Translations under genes and position numbers: made by a program
Notes under the pieces: model-generated
Told to the model about the DNA's origin: nothing
Database searches by the model: none
Seen by the model: the letters and a program-made list of their open reading frames with translations, nothing else
In this document: piece by piece, positions 53,235 through 63,396 of the stretch
How the letters are laid out: each line of letters starts with the position of its first letter
Position numbering within the stretch: the stretch's first letter is position 1
From: Ascaphus truei
Lineage: Eukaryota; Chordata; Amphibia; Anura; Ascaphidae
Assembly: GCA_036426205.1 (NCBI GenBank)
Contig: CM071567.1
Location: 293,883,249 to 293,947,248 of the forward strand
Direction of reading: 5' to 3'
Length of the DNA stretch: 64,000 nucleotides

Positions 53235-53302
53235 NNNNNNNNNNNNNNNNNNNNNNNNNNNNNNNNNNNNNNNNNNNNNNNNNNNNNNNNNNNNNNNNNN
53301 NN
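53235..53302. other. Assembly gap (68 N)
   Basis: Unresolved bases inside the simple-repeat block; true length unknown. Confidence 1.
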
Positions 53303-53459
53303 CTCTCTCTCTCTCTCTCTCTCTCACACACACTCTCTCTCTCTCTCTGTCACTCACTCACTCTGTCACTCACTCTGTCACTCACTCACTCTGACACACA
53401 TACACACACACACACACACACACTCTCACACACACTCTCACACACTCACACACACACAC

Positions 53460-53790
53460 GGGGACGGACAGCGGGAGCCAGATGAACTGCGAGGAGGGCG
53501 GGGGGGGGGACGGATTTGCGGGAGCCAGATGAATTGCGAGGCGGGCGGGTGTCCGGGGGGGGGGGGCGGACCGCGGGAGCCAGAGGAACTGCGAGGCTGG
53601 TGTTCGTGCGGCCTGGTGTTCGGGCGGGGGGACGGACGAACGGACCGTGGGAGCCAAAGGAACGGAGAGGCGGGCGTTCGGGCGGGGGATGGACTGCAGG
53701 AGCCAGAGGAACTGTGGGGCGGGCGGGAGGCAGAGGAACTGCGGGGCGGCCGGGCGGGGGACCGCGGGATCCAGAGGGAGTGTGGGAGGC
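53460..53790. repeat. G-rich minisatellite
   Basis: Irregular units around cgggagccagaggaactgcg and ggcgggcgttcgggcggggg, 50-60 bp apart. It lies at the inner right flank of the 5.2-kb element. Confidence 0.85.
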
Positions 53791-54069
53791 ATGGGGAGTC
53801 AGAGAGAGTACTTACTTCCTCAAGCAAGATCTCCTTTGAAAAGAAAGGGCCGAGCGTGATGTGCGGGCTCATATAGATCCTGGCCGCATGCCCACAAACA
53901 ACTCCTGGGAGCGCGCAAAGTAAAGTACCAATTAGGTAGGGGGACTGTTTTTTTGGGGTTTTTTTCAGCGCGAGCACAGCGTGCGCTGCTTGGGCGGCCA
54001 TGAGGAGGTCGCCACGGGCTCAAATCCAGTCGCCACTGGCCTGTGGGTGACTGGATTTGTCGAACACTG

Positions 54070-54071
54070 TG

Positions 54072-54139
<68 letters not shown>

Positions 54140-54155
54140 CGCACACTCACAAAAA
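54070..54155. repeat. TA/CA microsatellite
   Basis: (TA)n then (CA)n directly right of the 5.2-kb element's end. Confidence 0.95.
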
Positions 54156-54839
54156 CAGCACTGTTCAAAAAAATTCCAAGTGGGTACAAATATAGAAGTG
54201 CAAAAAGTTAGGGAATCTACCGTTTATGAAAAAAATGGAAAGGTGCAAAAACTGCAAGGTGTATAAAAATGTAACACATGAATAATATGTAGATTGATAT
54301 AATATAGTAACTGTGATTATTGTAAAAAGTGCAAAACTGTATTCAAACCAGTGAATTGAAAATCCTTAGTGAGTCCTCAAAGGGTTAAACATCCAATGAT
54401 AGAAACAATTGGTGACAGGTAATGATAGTGGTGGTAATTCTGCAGCTTCAGGTAAAGGATGAACCACATCCAAAGTGCTAGAAGAAATGGGAGAGAGAGA
54501 GAGAGAGCGCGTACCACATAGCGTAAATCTGAGTATAAAATGTATTACAAAAATAAAAAAGCCTTGAGATAGGCACACTTACAAGGGTAAAGTTGGTAAG
54601 CGCATCAAGATGTAATATCTAATGGTGGAGTGATGATAGATGCAGCCAAAAGTGAGACAGCCACAGGTAGCAATGGACAGCTGGTATTGTTCCTGTAGCA
54701 GGTGGAATATTTCCAAAATATTAACTATATAGACTACATGATCCATAATATAATCACATTCCTATATAATCAATCCAACACACAAGAAGAAATATAGTAA
54801 TAAATGACAATAATGACTTTATTTGATAACACATTTCTT
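54156..54839. other. Likely Penelope-like 3' flank, unassigned
   Basis: No coding signal. It lies just 3' (minus strand) of the Penelope-like C-terminus and may be its 3' region. Confidence 0.4.
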
Positions 54840-55350
54840 ATAAAATAAGAATTCTTATCTCAATCATTACATTAAAACCCAACAGATGTCTAGTCCATAA
54901 TGTATACGTCCCAAACTGTTCTCTACAGATAAGTCTATGATCTCTATCTCCTAACCTGATATTATGGGGCACTATTTCTATACCAACAGATTTAAGGAGA
55001 CTAGGATCGCTCCTAGGATTATGTAAAGCCTGTTGATATAGCAAACTTTGATTTTTATCACTTCAATTTGAGTTAGAGGATCTTTTAATAATACCAATAT
55101 GTTCAAGCATACAAACCTTAAAGCTTCTTTTTGCCTTTCCTATATATTGCAAGGACAAGATAACATATAAATAACATATTTCGAACTACAATTAATTAAA
55201 CAGTTTATTTGATATTCTTTCTTAGTAACAGAAGATGAAAATATATTTTTGTTACAAAATTAATTTTATTACAGGCTTTACAACGGTCACAGGGGTAATA
55301 GCCTTTCTGAACCGAAGTACACTACCTTGAATTAACGTGGGTTTAGCCAA
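54840..55350 (-). pseudogene. Penelope-like element C-terminus (GIY-YIG region)
   Basis: On the minus strand: YPCDRCKACNKIN, INCLINCSSKYVIYMLSCPC, then after a break GIEIVPHNIRLGDRDHRLI, CREQFGTYTLWTRHLLGFN. This is the Cys-rich linker, the GIY-YIG entry (VIYxLxCPC) and the C-terminal block of Penelope-like retroelements. Stops break it. The endonuclease would nick DNA for insertion. Confidence 0.75.
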
Positions 55351-56310
55351 TATAGATCTTAAAAACCTTGATGCCAATATATTTCTAATAAAGAATATAA
55401 ACTATATATTTTTTTATAAATTGTAGTTCAAAACATGTTGTTTATTGGTATTATTAAAAGGTCCTGTAAGTCACATTTAATTGATAAAAATGAAAGCCCC
55501 AGATCCACAAAGCTCTGTTAATGACATAACGAGACTTTAAAACTTAAGTTAATGTCTCATGAAGTGCTAACAGGTATCTTCAAAGCTCAGTACCACTGCG
55601 TTAAGTGCTAGTTTCAGGCACAATGAGCCCTTGCATTACTATAATGGACGTTTATGCTAATGATAAGCAAAAGAGTTGTTTCTTCTTTCCAATGACTATC
55701 TACAGAGCTCTGTTATAGTTAACACAGGGGTTTAACATTACGTTAGTTAGGTCATGTAAGTGAACTAACTGGGCGCTCTCTATAACGAAAGTGACATCAA
55801 CACAGGGATAATACAAAGTGACAAATTGTAGTCCTAAATTATGAGCGACTAGTGAATGAAAAAGTGAATACAGGTATACATCCCCCATAAATACGCTGCT
55901 CAAAACCCAAAAAGAACGTCCTCGTGATGCTTGTACAGGGAATCTTCTTGGCAGTGGGGAGCGTAGATTCAATGGATATGTAAAAGAAAGGAAATACATA
56001 GTGCAACACTGCAATCAAACAAAATAGGTGATGCTAGGAGATCTTGTGGTGCCAAAACTTACACGGTGTCAGATTAAAACAGGCACAGGTGTAAATCACT
56101 CAGGATCTTTATGATGGCAAGTGGATTCCCTCAGACTTCTTCTAAACCGAATCAGAACCCTCTGTCTCTCCCAACGAGTTAGATAGGACACAGGAACAGT
56201 AGTTAAAAAAACATTTTATAATATCAATGAAGTGCGACAACAACACTTAGAATTAAAAAAGGGGAAAGCCAGTGTGGAGTAGAATAGGACTCCCACCGCT
56301 TCCCTGGAGA
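55351..56310. other. Unassigned stretch
   Basis: AT-rich, with no protein match seen. It lies between Penelope-like pieces and may be internally deleted element sequence. Confidence 0.4.
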
Positions 56311-56439
56311 GGCCGCGCTTATAGCCCCAGCAACGGAGTGACGGCTTGGTCGCGATCACTGGAAGTTAAGTCAATTTGATTTTTTCAGCGACAGCAGCGT
56401 GACATCAGCATCGCCGTCGCAAGGACTATAAGCGCGGCC
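56311..56439. mobile_element. GC-rich fold-back MITE, copy 2
   Basis: Left end ggccgcgcttatagcccc and right end, read inward, ggccgcgcttatagtcct. It shares gcgcttatag and the cgacggcgatg-type interior with copy 1 at 15817-16091. It is 129 bp, without coding capacity. Confidence 0.7.
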
Positions 56440-56548
56440 AAAGAATGTCAGCTGTGCGATGCTGTCTCTCGCTCGGCTCGATAAACGCAGCTCACAGGTA
56501 AGGCATCAGATGTCACAGTACTCTCTCCAAATCTTCTCAGCGAATCAT

Positions 56549-56584
56549 GGCTCAATACGTTTCGCTTATGCTTCGTCAGGAGCC
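56549..56584 (-). ncRNA. Hammerhead ribozyme motif (best match)
   Basis: Read on the minus strand: GGCUC, CUGACGA, A-GC-AUAA-GC, GAAAC, GUAUU, GAGCC. Stem I (GGCUC/GAGCC) is perfect, the CUGANGA and GAAA cores are intact and a short stem II is present. The loop replacing stem III is a CpG-decayed form of the GCGUC seen in related motifs. Hammerheads with a minimal stem III are known in Penelope-like elements, and one such element lies downstream on this strand (54840-55350). Confidence 0.7.
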
Positions 56585-56871
56585 GCACGGCACAGAAGAA
56601 AGTCAAAGCAAATTTAATAAGACTCCAGTACTTCATAGTGCGTTTTTTGCCTACTAATATGTATCTGTGTCTTCCTCACATTTCCAAGCAAACATCAGTG
56701 TCTGTTGTCACTTTTGGGTTCATAGCCTAGAAATTGATGACGTCTGATTATATTGATGAGATCCCCTTCCCAGTTAAGTTTCAGCGGCTATGTTGATGAT
56801 ACTCTGACCAGTCCCATGTAATGTAGACTCCGTAACATGCTGGTAACTGAAAGCTTCCCTGTCATTAGAAT
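56585..56871. other. Unassigned stretch
   Basis: Nothing recognised; probably upstream part of the Penelope-like terminal repeat. Confidence 0.4.
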
Positions 56872-57027
56872 CAGTGGTTGACAAATCACCAAAAAATCTA
56901 CTCGCCACACAAAAAAATCTACTCGCCACCTAGTACCAAACGTGTGCTGCTTGGGCCAATATTTACTCGCCCGGGGGTTAAATCCACTCGCCCGGGGCGA
57001 GCAAATGTATAGGTTTGTCGAACACTG
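56872..57027 (-). mobile_element. 156-bp MITE, copy 2
   Basis: Same length as copy 1 (36888-37043) and inverse to it: starts cagtggttgacaaatcacca, ends tttgtcgaacactg. It keeps aaatctactcgccacctagt and gctgcttgggccaat. Flanked by AT, not TA. Confidence 0.85.
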
Positions 57028-58404
57028 ATTATAATGAACCCAGCTGGTGGAAAATAGCAAAGTTGGTCCTCTGCTTTCTTGTGAGACAATTTAGATGTGC
57101 TGACACGGTTGTCACTGACACACCCCTGGGATTTTAGTTCAAAATATTGGTAGACTGACTTCCATTAAAGAGGCTTAGATATATCTCACACATGGGCAGT
57201 GCACTCTTTTCCTACCATCCATTTACTGACTCATTGCATGAACCATTTCAAGCCATAGTTTAATTAAGCCATACAGTATAATTAGTCAGCATTATCAGAC
57301 TGCGATCTAAATTAAAAACCATTCCTGTACTTGCATGGTAAATAAAATATACTACGTGTGACAGTCACATCTGTCCTGAAGAGTTTATTTTTTTTTTTTT
57401 TTTAAAGGAAATGCCTTTGGGTCAGTTTCAGGAAAAGCCCATATATTATGATTGCTTAAGTTGCCTGGGGTGGAAGAGTGGATGTTTTTTTTTTTGATTA
57501 GGCATTTTCAGTCCATCCAATTGCATTGCCCTTAATTTTCTAGGCTACTAAAAGCAATTCATCATGCTCATAATGTTGCTTTGCCTGCAGTCTAATAACG
57601 CCTTCCAATGAATGGGGCAAAGAAAAATTAGAATCATGATAGCTTAGATTCCCAGACTGCATATACGGGGATTGACCTTCTACTTTGCTCTGAGCGGAGG
57701 CAGAACAAGGGAGAAATGGACAGCATGAGGATATGAGGGAAAGCACTTCTGCATTTATGTACTTTTACCTTTTTTATTTCTCCTCTTTACACTATGTTTC
57801 TTAAATGCACTGGCTGCTGTTATTGGTATACGGCCTATTGTTTGTGTTTAATTGGAAATAATTCTGTGGAAAAGAGCAAATGTAAAAGAAAGATGCAAAT
57901 GTGTTTAAAATATGTGGGCAGAAGTATATTTTAATGATCAATTATCTATTGTAAGTAGTTGTCGGCAATATTTTACTTTAGGATTAATACATTGCAATTA
58001 ATAATAAAATTAAGCAACTCTCTTTAACATCTGGGGGTTTTTTGTTTGCCTTCCTCTGGATCAATAAGTAAATATATATATCGGATAAAGTATCTGTTGT
58101 CTAAATTTAGCATAGGTTGAACTTGATGGACGTATGTCTTTTTTCAACCTCATCTGCTATGTAACTATATATTACGTACATACAATGAACTATTCAGTCA
58201 TACATTACTATACAAGATTAGACAGAGTGCAGTAAACAGGGATCTTGGGTTGACCTCTTTATCATCCTTTTCAGGTTGAAATTATGCTATGTGTTTTCCC
58301 TGTATGCACCAGTCTTTATTATTAGATATTTGAAAAGGTGAGCGGTGAGGTCTAACTGTTGTGTTAACACATTTTCTTCCCGTTTTTGCAGTCTGTACTT
58401 AACT
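57028..58404. other. Unassigned AT-rich stretch
   Basis: No gene or repeat family recognised beyond short T runs near 57387 and 57487. Confidence 0.5.
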
Positions 58405-59065
58405 TCATGGTGGAAACAGCAAGGGCGCAAATTTCATCAGGACATAAGAAGAAATATAAAACACACAAATATAGCGGAACACTGTATATTAATATAAAAC
58501 AATGATGGTAATTCTTTGAATATTAGGCTCACGTGTTCCACGTGATAGACAGGCAGTTTGGTAATATAGAGTGACCAACTCTGAATGCATCCAGGTAAGT
58601 GCTCCACACCATCACAGATGGAGGGAGGGGAAACCGACATACAGGAGGAGAAAGCAAATATAGTGTAAAATTGCTTTAATTCATATAAAACACAAAGTAA
58701 TGCACTTACATAAGTGTCTTTGTGGCCGGCATTCAGACCACCCTGGGTCACAACACAGGAGCTAGGCAGACGACACTCCCATAAAAACAGCTTCAGATCC
58801 TGCTGCACGGCCGATAGGCAGTCACTGGGCTGGGTAATGAAGTCCACCAGCACTGAATGAATGCCTCCCCAAAGTCTTTGTACTGCACAACTCCACCCTA
58901 TGCGTTTCGACTGCTCATCTTCCTCAGGGGCTAATCAATAAGACACTTATGTAAGTGCATTACCTTGTGTTTTATATGAATTAAAGCAATTTGCACTATA
59001 TTTGTGTGTTTTATATTTCTTGTTATGTCCTGATGAAATTTGCGCCATTGCTGTTTCCACCATTC
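58405..59065 (-). mobile_element. Penelope-like terminal repeats in nested inverted arrangement
   Basis: Outer arms 58409-58473 and 58997-59061 (ggtggaaacagcaa... / ...ttgctgtttccacc) and inner arms 58655-58720 and 58940-59005 (ttcatataaaacaca / tgtgttttatatgaa) are inverted copies. A hammerhead motif lies between them. No protein part is present. The layout fits paired terminal repeats of a Penelope-like element. Confidence 0.6.
58896..58930 (-). ncRNA. Hammerhead ribozyme motif (core intact)
   Basis: Minus strand: CCC, CUGAGGA, A, GAU-GAGCA-GUC (stem II), GAAAC, GCAUA, GGG. The core fits CUGANGA...GAAA, stem I is CCC/GGG, and stem II has about three pairs. It lies in the loop of the nested inverted repeats 58405-59065. 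Confidence 0.6.
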
Positions 59066-59574
59066 ATTGTTTGGACTGAGATTGAGTCCTGTTCTGGGAG
59101 CTGCAGTTTCTAAAGGACAGTATACATTTTGTTAATCACATTTTTTGAGTAGTGTAATTTGCGCTCACATTTTCTTTTCTCTGTGCACTTAACTTCAGCT
59201 TGGTGGCCATTTTAAAATCCCAGGTTTTTTTTCTTCTTCACACAAGTGGTGGGGTAGACTCTGATTACAGCATCAGTACCTTGTGTGGGTCACCGTCTGT
59301 CGCAGTCCCCCCAATCCAATTGTGGCATTGTGGCTTTCTCCAGTGCAGTGTAGATTTCCTGTCTGGATGTGTAGCTCTTTAATTCTGGTCACTTCTGCAC
59401 ATGATTCTTTGTTTTGCTGCTCAGACAGTTACAGGAACTTAAAGCTGGTGAAATCACGAAAGAAAAATTTCATAGGCAGTCTCTGGGGCCCCTTTGAAAT
59501 TCAAGGGCCACCTCTCATCCCACTTCAAACACCATATGTGAGAGATGTGTGCAGAGGTATGCAAATGGAGACCG
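59066..59574. other. Unassigned stretch
   Basis: No gene or repeat family recognised. Confidence 0.5.
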
Positions 59575-60110
59575 TTTAGGGTGAAATTAACATATGGCTT
59601 TATTGAGCCTGTCCCTTTAGACAGCACTGTAAACACAAATATACAAATACAACAAACACCTATCCCTTTGTAAGGGCTAACTTACTTCCCCCAGTCCCAC
59701 TCTGCAAGGCTGGGGGCGGGAAAAGCCCCTTACCCACTTATCACCCCAAAGTCTGAGCGGTACCTTAAAGCAGATGGCCCTTCAGGTCAGTGGTGTCTAG
59801 TTGTCTTGGTGTGCTTGAGGGTCCAACCTCTGGCAGGTTCCTGGGTCCTCTGTGTCCAGGAAAAGAGGTCTGGTCCCCTTGTTTCTTGCTGTCAACACAC
59901 AGTCCCCATGTTCATTCAAGAGCCCGCTCCTCATGTCAGCACCCTGGTGTGCTGAGGAAAATCTCCTTCCTGTGTCTCACATGATGCTTTTTCACTGAGC
60001 TCTGATTAGTCCTGGAGGAATGTTTAACAGACAAACCATTCATAGCTCCCAAGACAGCTAGTTGTATTAATGAACAAAAACATGTTCAAATAATGTATAT
60101 CCCAGAATGA
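59575..60110 (-). mobile_element. Possible LTR fragment
   Basis: On the minus strand it contains caataaagccatatgttaat, an LTR-like poly(A) context, preceded by GC-richer sequence. Borders and internal region were not found. Weak call. Confidence 0.3.
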
Positions 60111-60229
60111 AATGGCATGAAAGCAGCAGCGTTAGGGTGCAGGTATAATATAGTGTTAGCAGCGTGATGTGGTTACAGTTGCTCCATATAGGGGATGGTG
60201 GACCTTAGTACAGGGAAGTAGAGCTGGCA

Positions 60230-60645
60230 GGCTCAATGCTGACTGTTGGCAGGAATAACCAGAAGAGAGGAAATATAAAAGTAGAAAATACCTCTGTGGT
60301 CCCGCTCTATCTCACAGCCTGTTCCCGTTTTCTTCCGGTCCCAGCGTGGTGCACGCAATGGTTAACATCCAGCGCCATCCTCCAGAGCCATCTGCGACAG
60401 GATCTGCTATCATCTAACCCTGCACTTCCGCTGCGGGTCTGTTCAATCAGGGATGAAGCCAGGAACACCGAAGAGTATTGGCGGAGAGCCAGAGAAGCCA
60501 AAAAAGCACTCACAACTCACCTGGTAGGGACAGATTAAAAATTATTTAATGAATCTACATAAAAAACATAAAGGGGACACAAAACAAAAAGGGGGGTTCT
60601 CTCACGCGTTTCACACGGTCGTAGCGCTTTCTCAAGGAGCCATAA
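60230..60645 (-). mobile_element. Penelope-like terminal-repeat relic with decayed hammerhead
   Basis: On the minus strand around 60640-60602: UUGAGAA, AGCGCUACGACCGUGU, GAAAC, GCGUG. This has the hammerhead layout with the intact ACGCGU word but with two core changes, the same two as at 8232-8338. Confidence 0.45.
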
Positions 60646-61643
60646 GTCAGGGACTTATCAGTTTGCCCGATCGCCGGCAGAGCGGGACGGATTGCAGGGA
60701 GGATTCCCCAGGCCTGGAGGGCCAACCACGTGGCTGCCGAAAGTAAGGAGAGAAGGGATATTGTTTGGGTGGCCCTGCATCGTGGGATCGTGGATCTGGC
60801 TCCTCTCCTGAGAGGGATTCCCTGGTTGTACAAGTGTAACCAGGAAGGTACCCCCGTGCACCACCAATACACAAGGGAGGGTAGCGCTGCTCTCACAATT
60901 ACATTTGGGATTACTTTGGGGGACACTTTGCTTTCTTAGGTGCCCAAGGGATAGGGTGCAACCAGGACCATTACGGATATGTTGCTCCTTGGGATAGGAA
61001 GAAGGGGTTGTGTTATTCTCATTGCCTGTGCTATTCTGTTGCTGTTTTGTGGATGTGTATCTTGTGGGACCCTGCTAGTAAAGAGTTATTGTTTATACTG
61101 TTGTGTGCATGTTTATTCACGGTATACATATGTAGCCATGCCACCTGTGGCAGATAGCCTGCCCTTGTACTGGCAGTAAGCCCTGTTAAGAACAGGCCTT
61201 GCCAGCAGTTAAGATGGATTTTCCCCACTTCATGGTGTTACATTTGAGTGACAGTGGGAGGCGGTGACCATAGGTCTGAGCATGACCATCATCCAGTGGA
61301 TAGCTGATCCTGAGAAGCTGTGATTGAGCAGACCACTGCTGTGTTGTGGTGGTAGCAATAAAGACTGTTCCTGTTTGCATATACCTCATGCCTGGGTGTG
61401 ATTTTACTTGGATGAGAGGGAGTATTTCTACCGTAGGAGATCACCTCCATTCATCTTGGAGCCTGCGGCAGATGGCAGCGCTGCACTGCTAGAGAACCAT
61501 GTGGGTAATGTACCCCAGAAACCTGATCCTGTGTCCCCACTACCATTGGCGGATAGCTCAACCCTCCTGTTACCAGCAGGTATCATGCACCACATGTTTA
61601 GTAATGGCCAAATCTCCCATCGGGTGGGGGAAACACCTTAACA
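60646..61643 (+). repeat. 5' LTR of a Gypsy-type element (copy 2), approximate
   Basis: Ends aacaccttaaca before the primer-site-like word, parallel to the copy-1 LTR end. An AATAAA lies at 61357-61362. Order of words in the 3' half follows copy 1. The 5' border is a guess. Confidence 0.45.
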
Positions 61644-62161
61644 TTTGGAGGTGCTGCTGAGATACTGCTCAACAGGACAGGTTTTCAGCGATGCAAGGCT
61701 GGAAGTAATAAGGTACGCTTCCAGAGCAAGTGCTGAAACTGAAGGAGGGAGGCTTTGTGTAGTGTTCAGGGGAACTTCTTTCCCCAATCACAGAACTATG
61801 CCATAGACTGCTCTATCGGGTGACTGGTCTGAAGACACAAGGGCTATTGCTGTTCTGAGTTGCCCTGAGGCGGGTAGTCAGGATTCCTAAAAGGGGTGCT
61901 CTGGTTAACTTTGTCCCAGGGGCCTCTAAAGAGGTCTGCAATGCTGGCAGCCAAGCAGGGTGGCGTAAGGTACTCCTAGGGAGGGTCTTAGGAGGTATGC
62001 CTGACATACAAGGTGCCGAGACCCCTCTGCTGGAAGAACGCCCAGAGTACTTCTAGCCGTATCCAGGCTTTGGAACCACAGAGTACTTGTAATGGACTGT
62101 GATCGTGTGCAGCGTATTGGAAAGAGCTTTGCTAGCCTGGGGTATAAACTACTCTCGGTAG
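61644..62161 (+). other. Leader of Gypsy-type element (copy 2)
   Basis: Contains the probable primer binding site (61646-61663) and an untranslated leader. No ORF of note. Confidence 0.5.
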
Positions 62162-62164
62162 ACC

Positions 62165-63150
62165 ATGTGCAGTGAGGACATCCAGAAGATGGATTCCCAG
62201 CGGAATCCTGTGGGACACGTGGTCCTGTACAATAAGAAACTTAAAATGTTGGTTCTCCAGTTCGAGAAGCTATCAAGTGAAGTTCGCCATACAAGATGGC
62301 ATCTCCAGCCAGGGCTGGAGAGTGCACGTGTTGCCTGCAAAAGGGTTGTACGAGAAATTCTTGCAAAGTTCTGCACGGGTCTGGCGTGAAAGCCAGGACC
62401 CCACCCAAGCAATGTGACTGGCTCAGCCAAGAGTCAGAGTCACGCCCTGTTCCAGTGTGCCCCACCTCTGATCTCCACCAGAGGGAGGGGGCACTGTGAC
62501 CACCAATGTCTATCAATGGCTCGAGACAAGGGAGGAGCCGGATGTGGCCAACTGCACAATCAGTTCTTCGGAGCCAAGCGAGAGAGAAGAGCTATCTTAC
62601 CAATACTCCAGTGCTTGTGCTTATCCAGAGATCTAGCTATGTCTAACGCTATGGACTTTATTCACTACCGTTTACCAGGAGGCCTTCTGGTATTGAAGGT
62701 GGACGGAAAGCGGTACATCCGGTGCCTATGTCCTAGGTGCGATTTCCCCGGTGGCGAGCTGTTGTGGGGAGCCAAGTGTGTTTCCGATGTGGAGCACGCT
62801 TTATCAAGCCCACGCTGCTGCGGCCTACGGCCTTCGCAGAAAAAGATGCAACCGATCCCAAGACTTGGGCGGTCGATACTGCTGCTAGCATATCTACCTC
62901 AATGATGGCAGTTCCTGAGGGCCCGTGCGCTCACAAGGATGCTCGAGGGGGTCTGAATACCCCGATGATATCCGAAAGCTCCACAAAGGTTCAAGACCAG
63001 GTATTCGTAGAGGAACCAGAGATGGTCAGAGAGACGGAACCAGTTCAAGAGCAACCGGGTAAGGTGACTGCCTGGGGTGATAAGGCACCGCTGTTGCCAG
63101 AGGCGCAGGAGCTGGAAAAGGCCCTGCTGATTGCTTCGGTCAACTCATAA
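62165..63150 (+). pseudogene. Gypsy-type gag, copy 2 (frameshifted)
   Basis: Frames at 62165-62389, 62414-62905 and 62737-63150 together cover the gag seen in copy 1. The Cys block RCLCPRCDFPGGELLWGAK is in one frame and CFRCGARFIKPTLLRPTAFA in the next, so a single-base shift lies near 62775. The knuckle probably binds RNA. Not functional as it stands. Confidence 0.7.
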
Positions 63151-63396
63151 ATGATCCAGTGCCTTTCCCCTTGCAGATGTGTCCTGTAACAGTAGTCGGA
63201 GGTCTTCCGTAGTGTTCCGGCCGACGCCCAGCGACCAGGCCGAGGTAACCGACGACGTGACTCTCCGAATCGGACTCGAAAGACGGCGGTGCCCGATAGT
63301 AATGACGGCAACTGTGCCCGATAGTAATGACGGTAATGAAAGGCGGAAGAGCATCCTGTTAGTGGAGGTCCCAGCGGCCTACTCAGTGCAGCTACG

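Larger units (their letters stand above)
49425..53460. repeat. Giant GA/CA - CT/CA simple-repeat block
   Basis: On the plus strand it is (gacacacagagagagag)-like at 49425-50865, CT/CA-rich at 50866-51500, GA-rich again at 51505-52500, then CA/CG/CT-rich to 53460. The segment near 50410-50900 recurs near 52024-52560 in order, so part of the block is duplicated with an offset of about 1.6 kb. ORFs of up to 536 codons here (Cys/Val/Leu/Ser- or Arg/Glu/Thr-rich) are by-products. Confidence 0.95.
48858..54069. mobile_element. 5.2-kb TIR element filled with simple repeats
   Basis: The left end (agtggtcgacaaatcaccca, then aaaaaaatctactcgccacc) matches the right end of the 156-bp MITEs. The right end, read inward (cagtgttcgacaaatccagt, then cgcccaagcagcgcacgctg), matches their left end. 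Both sides abut TA runs. The interior holds an unassigned 49080-49420 stretch, the simple-repeat block 49425-53460 and a G-rich minisatellite 53460-53790. There is no transposase ORF. That both ends belong to one element is inferred from their orientation and from the MITEs. Confidence 0.55.

Noticed and set aside
49285..53394. Very long ORFs (up to 536 codons) on both strands
   Set aside because: They arise from GA/CT/CA simple repeats, have two- to four-letter amino-acid composition, and some cross the N gap.
53990..54060. tRNA-like word (gggctcaaatccagtcgcc)
   Set aside because: No acceptor, D or anticodon arm fits around it, and it is part of the 5.2-kb element's end.
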